Assembly: GCF_040939305.1 (NCBI RefSeq)
Contig: NZ_CP162511.1
Location: 744,001 to 808,000 of the forward strand
Source of the DNA: Herbiconiux sp. A18JL235
GTDB taxonomy: Bacteria > Actinomycetota > Actinomycetes > Actinomycetales > Microbacteriaceae
DNA length: 64,000 nucleotides
Reading direction: 5' to 3'
Each line of letters begins with the position of its first letter. Within the stretch, counting starts at the first letter, position 1. Of the stretch, positions 58,679 to 64,000 are shown in pieces. The notes beneath the pieces are model-generated. The model made no database searches, was not told the origin of the DNA, and was given only the letters and a program-made list of their open reading frames with translations. The position numbers were made by a program, and so were the translations under genes.

Positions 58679-59454
58679 CCCCGACATCATCACCGACCCT
58701 CACCCCGATCCTCGAAGCGCGCGGGCTCGTGAAGACCTACGGCCGAGTCGTGGGCCTCGACGGGGTGGGCCTGAGGCTCTACCCCGGCGAAGTGCTCGCC
58801 ATCATCGGCGACAACGGCGCGGGCAAGTCGACCCTCGTGAAGTGCCTCACCGGTGCCGAGGTGCCCGACACCGGTGAACTGCTGCTCGACGGCAGCCCGG
58901 TGAGCTTCAGGCGACCGCAAGACGCCAGGCTCGCCGGCATCGAGACCGTGTACCAGAACCTCGCCGTCTCGCCGGCGCTCGACGTGGCGTCGAACCTCTT
59001 CCTCGGCCGCGAGGAGCGCAAGCCCGGCGTTCTCGGCTCGCTCTTCCGCGTGCTCGACACGAAGGGGATGCGCGAGAAGGCCAAGCGCGAACTGGCCGAG
59101 CTCGGCATTTCGACCCTGCAAGACGTGACCGTGCCGGTGGAGAACCTCTCCGGCGGCCAGCGTCAGGCCGTAGCAGTGGCACGGGCCGCGGCGTTCGGTT
59201 CGAAGGTCGTCGTGCTCGACGAGCCCACCGCCGCCCTGGGCGTGCGCGAGTCGAACCAGGTGCTCGGGCTGGTCGAGGCGCTGCGTGAGCGTGGCATCCC
59301 GGTGATCATCATCAGCCACAACATGCCGCAGGTGTTCCAGGTCGCCGACCGCATCCACATCCAGCGTCTCGGCAAGTGCGCAGCCACCATCACGCCCGAG
59401 TCGCACTCGATGACCGAGGCGGTCGCCATCATGACGGGAGCGCAGGCGGCATGA
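58675..59454 (+). CDS. FrcA-type ABC ATPase, single domain
   Basis: A 259-residue ATPase with one nucleotide-binding domain: Walker A IGDNGAGKSTLVK near residue 41, signature LSGGQRQAVAVARAAAF near 159 and Walker B KVVVLDEPTAALG near 178. Ribose-class ATPases are usually duplicated (about 500 residues); the single-domain form is typical of the FrcBCA fructose system, which supports a fructose-like ligand. Both ends overlap neighbours by 4 bp (ATGA). Confidence 0.9.
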   Translation: MTPTSSPTLTPILEARGLVKTYGRVVGLDGVGLRLYPGEVLAIIGDNGAGKSTLVKCLTGAEVPDTGELLLDGSPVSFRRPQDARLAGIETVYQNLAVSPALDVASNLFLGREERKPGVLGSLFRVLDTKGMREKAKRELAELGISTLQDVTVPVENLSGGQRQAVAVARAAAFGSKVVVLDEPTAALGVRESNQVLGLVEALRERGIPVIIISHNMPQVFQVADRIHIQRLGKCAATITPESHSMTEAVAIMTGAQAA

Positions 59455-60308
59455 CGGCCTCGACGAGCACGCCCTGGGTCGCCGTCGTCGGTGACAACAC
59501 CGTCGATCGCTACCTAGCCGACTCCACGGTCGAGTACTCGGGCGGCAACGCGTTCAACGTCGCCGTGCAGCTCGCCCGTCTCGGTGTGCCGGTGCGCTAC
59601 TTCGGTGCGGTCGCCGACGACCCGGATGCGCGCATCATCGAGCGCGGACTCGCCGTCAACGGCATCCCGGCCGACGACCTCGCGGTGCTGCCGGGCGAGA
59701 CCGCCGTCACCGTCATCCGCCTCCTCCCGGGTGGCGACCGCGTCTTCGAACGCGAGGACTTCGGGGTCACCGCCGACTACTTCCCCGACGAGGCGGCGCT
59801 CGAGGCCATCGCGTCGGCGGCCTGGGTGCACCTCGGCATGCTTCCGCGGGCGAGTGAGCTGCGTGCCGAACTCGCCCGGCGCGGCAAGGGCCGGGTGAGT
59901 CAGGACTGCGCGGTGTCCTCCGGCCTCGACCACCTCGACGTCGCCTTCCTCTCGGCGGGCGAGGGAACGGATGCTGCGGCGATCGCCGCGGCCACGGTGG
60001 CCGAGGGCGTGCCGCTGGTCGTCGTCACGCGCGGCGCCGAGGGGGCACTGGCGTTCGACGGCGAAGCGACCTGGCTGCAACGGGCCATGCCCACGACTGT
60101 CGTCGACACCACCGGTGCAGGTGACAGCTTCATCGCCGGCTTCATCGCGCTGCGGGTCGGCGGAGGCGACGTGGGCGACGCTCTCGCCGCCGGGGCGGCG
60201 CACGCTGCCGAGGCGTGCACGCATCCCGCAGGCTGGCCGCACCCGGCGGAAGCGACTGCGCCGACCCCGACCCCTACCCCGACCCCGACCCCCGAGGAGA
60301 CCCGATGA
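59451..60308 (+). CDS. frlD: PfkB-family kinase, probable fructosamine kinase (FrlD-like)
   Basis: A 285-residue PfkB sugar kinase, the same length as FrlD of Bacillus. Landmarks: AVVGDNTVDRYL near residue 11, YSGGNAFNVAVQLARLG near 28, and DTTGAGDSFIAGFIAL with the catalytic Asp near 221. It would phosphorylate the imported fructosamine at carbon 6, giving the substrate for the SIS deglycase. The C-terminus is a Pro-Thr repeat (PTPTPTPTP) from a short tandem DNA repeat, unusual for the family and probably disordered. Confidence 0.8.
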   Translation: MTASTSTPWVAVVGDNTVDRYLADSTVEYSGGNAFNVAVQLARLGVPVRYFGAVADDPDARIIERGLAVNGIPADDLAVLPGETAVTVIRLLPGGDRVFEREDFGVTADYFPDEAALEAIASAAWVHLGMLPRASELRAELARRGKGRVSQDCAVSSGLDHLDVAFLSAGEGTDAAAIAAATVAEGVPLVVVTRGAEGALAFDGEATWLQRAMPTTVVDTTGAGDSFIAGFIALRVGGGDVGDALAAGAAHAAEACTHPAGWPHPAEATAPTPTPTPTPTPEETR

Positions 60309-61651
60309 CCGAGCAGGCCGCCGCCGAGGCCTACGCCGCGGTCGACGCCGCCGTCGACGAGTTCGCCGACGAGGCCACCGAGCTCCTCACCCGGCTCGTC
60401 GCGGTGCGCAGTGTCAACCCGCTGCAACCGGGTGTCGACGGGAGTCTCTACGCCGGCGGCGAGAAGCGCGCCAACGAGCTGCTCGCCGAAGCCCTCCGGC
60501 CGCTCGGCTTCGGCATCGAGTGGGTCGAGATCGCCGAGGGCCGCCCCAACCTGGTCGCCGTGCTGACCGGCTCAGGGGGTGGGCGTTCCCTCGGGCTGAA
60601 CGGCCACATCGACACCGTCGCGCCCCAGGCCGGCCGGTTCGACGATCCGTGGACCGCGGTGATCGAAGACGGCTGGCTGTACGGCCTCGGCGCCACCGAC
60701 ATGAAGGCGGGCCATGCGGCGATGTGGCTCGCGGCGAAGGCGCTGCAGCGCGCGGGGGTGACCCTCGCCGGCGATCTGCACATCCACTCCGTCGTGGGTG
60801 AGGAGACGATGAGCCACGAGATCGGCACCACGGCGATTCTCGAGGCCGGCCACATCGTCGACGGTGTCATCGTTCCCGAGCCCACCTCCACGGCCCCCGA
60901 CCTGCTCAGGGTCGCGAACGCCGCCGCGGGCAACCACCTGTTCTCCGTGACGGTCCGCGGCAAGTCGACGCACTGGGCATCGCGCAACCTGGCGATCCGT
61001 GCCGGCGGGCCGGGCGACGAGATCGGCGTGAACGCGATCGACAAGGTCGTCTACGTCTACAGCGCGATGCGGCAGCTCGAAGAGCAGTGGGCCTTCACCA
61101 AGACGCACCCGAGCTTTCCCGCCGGTGCCTTCATCATCCATCCCGGGGTGCTGAGAGCCGACATCGGAGTCGAGGCCGCTCCCTACTTCCCCGACCGGGC
61201 GCGCATCGACTACCTGCTGTCGTTCCCGCCCGGCTACACCTCCGACGAGATAGCGGCGGAGGTCGAAGAGCACATCGACCTCGCCTCGCGGCTGGACCCC
61301 TGGCTCCGCGACCACCCGGTGGAGTTCACCTGGATCGACTCCTGGCCGCCCGCGTTCACCGACCCCGAGGGAGACTTCGCACGGTCGGTCATGGCGAGCC
61401 GTGCCGATCTCGCCTCGGTCGACGCCGCAGTTCCTCCGCTCGGCGCACCCGTCACCGCCGCCGCCCAGTCCGATGCGAACTTCTACGAGGCGTTCGGTAT
61501 TCCGGCGCTCGTCTGCGGCCCCGGCGACGTGCGGGTGGCGCACGCGGCCGACGAGCGGGTCGCCTTGGGGAACATCGCGTTGGCGGCACGGATGATCGCC
61601 CGGGCCGCCGTCGACTGGTGCGGTCTCGGCGAGACGGCCGACAAAAGGTAG
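60305..61651 (+). CDS. M20-family metallopeptidase/deacylase
   Basis: A 448-residue zinc hydrolase like acetylornithine deacetylase and succinyl-diaminopimelate desuccinylase. Landmarks: SLGLNGHIDTVAPQ near residue 98, GLGATDMKAGHAAMW near 130, VVGEETMSHE near 162 and EPTSTAPDLL near 198. The ATG overlaps the kinase stop. In this operon it may release amino acids or remove acyl groups from glycated or conjugated substrates; the exact bond is unknown. Confidence 0.85.
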   Translation: MTEQAAAEAYAAVDAAVDEFADEATELLTRLVAVRSVNPLQPGVDGSLYAGGEKRANELLAEALRPLGFGIEWVEIAEGRPNLVAVLTGSGGGRSLGLNGHIDTVAPQAGRFDDPWTAVIEDGWLYGLGATDMKAGHAAMWLAAKALQRAGVTLAGDLHIHSVVGEETMSHEIGTTAILEAGHIVDGVIVPEPTSTAPDLLRVANAAAGNHLFSVTVRGKSTHWASRNLAIRAGGPGDEIGVNAIDKVVYVYSAMRQLEEQWAFTKTHPSFPAGAFIIHPGVLRADIGVEAAPYFPDRARIDYLLSFPPGYTSDEIAAEVEEHIDLASRLDPWLRDHPVEFTWIDSWPPAFTDPEGDFARSVMASRADLASVDAAVPPLGAPVTAAAQSDANFYEAFGIPALVCGPGDVRVAHAADERVALGNIALAARMIARAAVDWCGLGETADKR

Positions 61652-61732
61652 GACATTTCACATGGTTGTCAGACGAATGACCCCTACACTGGGTCTCCAC
61701 GGGCGCTGTCGGCGCCGCGGAGGAGGGCTGCC

Positions 61733-62476
61733 GTGAACGCTGCGAAGAACGTGGAGGCGAAGCGGGCGCCCCTTGCCCACAAGCTGAAGGACGATCTGCT
61801 CGAGCTGATCGCCGACGAGGAGCTGACCCCCGGCGATCAGCTGCCCACCGAACCCGAGCTCGCCGAGCGCTTCGGCGCCTCGAGGTCGACCGTGCGGGAG
61901 GCGTTGAAGCTGCTCGAGCAAGACGGGCTGGTGAACGCCATCCAGGGCCGTGGCCGGTTTCTCTCGGCGCTCGGCGCGATGAGCATCGAGCGCCCCGTGA
62001 CCATCTACGAGAGCATCACCGAGATGCTGGAGGGTCTCGGCTACGCAGTCACGAACGTCGTTCTGAGCGTGTCGGAAGACGTCGCCGACGAGCACATCGC
62101 CGAGCAGCTCGGTCTGCAACCGGGCGCTCCCGTCATCAGGCTGGTCAGGCTGCGTCTCGGGAACGATGAGCCGATGGTGTTCAGCATCAACGTCATCCGC
62201 CGCGACAGCCTGCCCGGCCCGCTCGCCTATCGCGACTGGGGCATCTCCATCACGAGCGCGCTCGAAGGCCACGGGCACAGCATCGGATCGTCGATCGCCC
62301 GCATCAGCGCGGCGAACCTGCCCGCCGAGTACGCGGCGAAGCACGATCTCGAGCGGTACGACCCCTGGCTCCTCGTCGAGGAGACCTGCCTCACCCGCGA
62401 GGGCAAGCGGGTGCTCTACGCGCTCGACTACCACCGCAGCAGCGAGATCGCGTTCAACGTCATCCGCCGTCGCTGA
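61733..62476 (+). CDS. GntR-family regulator with UTRA domain (FrlR-like)
   Basis: A 247-residue regulator. Its winged helix is ELTPGDQLPTEPELAERFG then SRSTVREALKLLEQDGLV (residues about 30-65). It ends in a UTRA ligand domain (PVIRLVRLRLGNDEPMVFSI near 125, DPWLLVEETCL near 213). The GTG start follows GGAGGAGGG. FrlR and FraR, which sense glycated amino acids or their phosphates, are of this type, so control of this operon is likely. A TTGTCAGACGAA sequence in its own upstream gap may be part of an operator. Confidence 0.88.
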   Translation: MNAAKNVEAKRAPLAHKLKDDLLELIADEELTPGDQLPTEPELAERFGASRSTVREALKLLEQDGLVNAIQGRGRFLSALGAMSIERPVTIYESITEMLEGLGYAVTNVVLSVSEDVADEHIAEQLGLQPGAPVIRLVRLRLGNDEPMVFSINVIRRDSLPGPLAYRDWGISITSALEGHGHSIGSSIARISAANLPAEYAAKHDLERYDPWLLVEETCLTREGKRVLYALDYHRSSEIAFNVIRRR

Positions 62477-62540
62477 CGGTGCGCCGCTTTTTCCTCTCCT
62501 TCACTGCCGGCGCAGCCGGCCTGACGACGGGATCGTCTTC

Positions 62541-63737
62541 ATGCTCCTCCGTGTCTCCGCCGTGCCCAAGAACTACCACTGGGGCTCCCGCACCGCCCTA
62601 CCGGCCCTGTTCGGCCAGGAGCCGACCGGGGAACCGCAGGCCGAACTCTGGCTGGGCGCGCACCCCGACAGCACCACCACCTTCATCGAGCGGGTCGCCG
62701 GCGTCCCCGACACCCTGAACGATTGGGTCGCAGGCGACCCGCAGCGCGCGCTCGGCGGCGGCCGCACCCGGCTGCCCTTCCTGCTCAAGCTGCTCGCGGC
62801 GGAGAAGCCGCTCTCCATCCAGGCGCACCCCACGCTCGAGCGCGCGCGGGCCGGTTTCGCCGACGAGGAGGCCAGAGGGGTTCCCCGCGACTCACCGCAG
62901 CGGAACTACCGCGACGAATGGCACAAGCCGGAGCTCATGGTGGCGCTGCGCCCCGGCTTCACAGCGATGTGCGGGTTCCGGCCGGTTGCACGCACGCTCG
63001 AACTGCTGCAGCGTCTCCAGCTCGCCGCGGCGGAGTCGGGGGCGGAGGCGGGTGCCCGCCTCATCGGCGATCAGCGCGAGCTGTTGGCGTCGAAGGGCCT
63101 CGAAACGGTGGTGGGCTCCGTGCTGCTCGGCGACGCGGGGCCGCTCGTGCGAGCGCTGGTCGAGGCCGCGGCTGCTCTCGACGACGACGAATGGCTCGCG
63201 GAGACGCGGTTGATCGCCGAGCTGCAGCTGCACTATCCGGCAGACCCCGGCATCGCCGTCGCGGTGCTGCTCAACGTGGTGAGGCTGCAGCCGGGAGAGG
63301 CGCTGTACCTGCCGGCCGGCAACATCCACGCCTATGTGGACGGTCTCGGCGTCGAGATCATGGCGGCGAGCGACAACGTGCTGCGTGGAGGACTCACGAC
63401 GAAACCCGTCGACGTGCCGGAGCTGCTCGCCGTGCTCGACTTCTCGGAGATGCCTGTGCCCTTCGTTCCGGCGGTTCCGCGCGGCGACGCGGTCAGCGAA
63501 TACGAAGTGCCGCTCGACGACTTCCGGCTGCTCAGGATCGGGCCGGGCAGCGCGCGCGTCGCGCTGCCCGAGGCGGCGATCGTGCTGGGGGTGGAGGGCA
63601 CGACCTCCGTGGCGGACGGAGCGGGGTCATGCCACCTCGCGCCGGGCGAGGCGGTGTTCGTCTCGCCCGATTCGGAATCGATCGCCGTGTCGACGACGGG
63701 CTCGGCGTTTCTGGCCACCAGCGGGTGGCGAACATAG
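62541..63737 (+). CDS. manA: Mannose-6-phosphate isomerase ManA
   Basis: A 398-residue type I phosphomannose isomerase. Landmarks: NYHWGSRTALPALFG near residue 10, AELWLGAHPDS near 34 and the zinc motif SIQAHPTLERA near 92, with KPELMVAL near 130. GEALYLPAGNIHAYVDGLGV near 252 carries further metal and catalytic residues; EIMAASDNVLRGGLT follows. It interconverts mannose-6- and fructose-6-phosphate. In this locus it could feed mannose-derived sugars into glycolysis or act on a phosphosugar product. Confidence 0.9.
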   Translation: MLLRVSAVPKNYHWGSRTALPALFGQEPTGEPQAELWLGAHPDSTTTFIERVAGVPDTLNDWVAGDPQRALGGGRTRLPFLLKLLAAEKPLSIQAHPTLERARAGFADEEARGVPRDSPQRNYRDEWHKPELMVALRPGFTAMCGFRPVARTLELLQRLQLAAAESGAEAGARLIGDQRELLASKGLETVVGSVLLGDAGPLVRALVEAAAALDDDEWLAETRLIAELQLHYPADPGIAVAVLLNVVRLQPGEALYLPAGNIHAYVDGLGVEIMAASDNVLRGGLTTKPVDVPELLAVLDFSEMPVPFVPAVPRGDAVSEYEVPLDDFRLLRIGPGSARVALPEAAIVLGVEGTTSVADGAGSCHLAPGEAVFVSPDSESIAVSTTGSAFLATSGWRT

Positions 63738-63796
63738 CACCGACGGGGCGCATCCGCTCGGATGCCGCCTCAACGTTCGTCGATTAGCGTGGCGCC

Positions 63797-64000
63797 ATGA
63801 ACTCGACGACGAGCACCACCTCATTCCGCACCGCAGGGTCGCTGGCCGCGGTGCTGCTGACGGCGGGGGCGCTGAGCGCGTGCGTGGCGCCCGACGTCGG
63901 CGACGACAGCGCCACCCCATCCGCGAGCACCCCGTCGGCGGAGGCCGCCCCGAGCACCACCCCCACGCCGACGCGCGATCCGCTGGTCGACGCCGAGGAG
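63797..64000 (+). CDS. Lipoprotein, 3' end outside window
   Basis: The first 68 residues of a secreted lipoprotein: signal peptide with lipobox LSAC near residue 29, then a Ser/Thr/Pro/Ala-rich linker (STTPTPTRD). The functional domain is beyond the window, so no family can be given. It starts 59 bp after manA and may be a separate unit. Confidence 0.7.
   Translation, partial: MNSTTSTTSFRTAGSLAAVLLTAGALSACVAPDVGDDSATPSASTPSAEAAPSTTPTPTRDPLVDAEE

Noticed and set aside
61652..61732. Riboswitch or RNA element before the GntR gene
   Set aside because: The 81-bp gap shows only a short TTGTCAGACGAA sequence and a ribosome site; no conserved RNA fold was recognised.

Overview
The window is high-GC DNA (about 70 percent in most genes, visibly lower across roughly 4-9 kb and 12-25 kb). 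It has tightly packed operons, many ATGA/GTGA stop-start overlaps, lipoproteins and actinobacterial gene families. This fits an actinobacterium, most likely a soil- or plant-associated Microbacteriaceae; the genus cannot be named from the sequence alone. It reads as a chain of carbon-scavenging gene sets around a few housekeeping genes.

Layout. 1-2.7 kb: a partial M23 peptidase and a GH13 alpha-glucosidase, convergent. 2.75-2.98 kb: tRNA-Thr(GGT), tRNA-Met(CAT) and a terminator. 3.1-4.0 kb: a broken MerR regulator. 4.2-19.6 kb: a probable O-demethylation island. It holds a LigM-type tetrahydrofolate (THF)-dependent O-demethylase, a binding protein plus ABC ATPase and permease, TetR and LysR regulators, a SnoaL-like protein and an SDR. 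MetF, FolD and PurU could together turn the methyl group into formate and free THF, and FolC, FolP and PabB-like genes could enlarge the folate pool. 19.6-25.1 kb: a TetR-controlled beta-glucoside operon (MFS, GH1, GH3) with two near-identical operator-like repeats.

25.2-26.9 kb: a ferric-reductase-like flavoprotein and a tiny membrane protein. 27.0-42.7 kb: a vitamin B6 (pyridoxine) degradation locus. The enzyme families match the known pathway: GMC flavoprotein, SDR pyridoxal dehydrogenase, metallo-beta-lactamase-fold lactonase, 3-hydroxyacyl-CoA-dehydrogenase-like enzyme, class II aldolase-like decarboxylase, MHPC monooxygenase and alpha/beta hydrolase. A complete BMP-type ABC importer and an IclR regulator follow it. 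A DUF1185 protein, an M20 amidohydrolase and a PEBP-family protein are extra members without an assigned step.

42.9-55.1 kb: glycan-related genes. One minus-strand operon has a TPP enzyme, a WcbI-like protein, a GT4 and a GT2. A divergent MftF-like glycosyltransferase follows. A second minus-strand operon has an acyl-CoA-dehydrogenase-like protein, a PIG-L deacetylase/methyltransferase fusion, a GT2, a zinc alcohol dehydrogenase and a small unknown protein. 55.2-63.7 kb: an frl/fra-like locus for Amadori compounds (fructosamines), with a SIS deglycase, an FrcBCA-type ABC transporter, a PfkB kinase, an M20 peptidase, a GntR/UTRA regulator and ManA. The window ends inside a lipoprotein gene.

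The most notable points are the O-demethylase island with its own folate-making genes and a 20-bp element shared by two divergent promoters, and the B6 locus that pairs a catabolic gene set with a BMP-type importer. All functions are read from protein family signatures and context; no database search was run.
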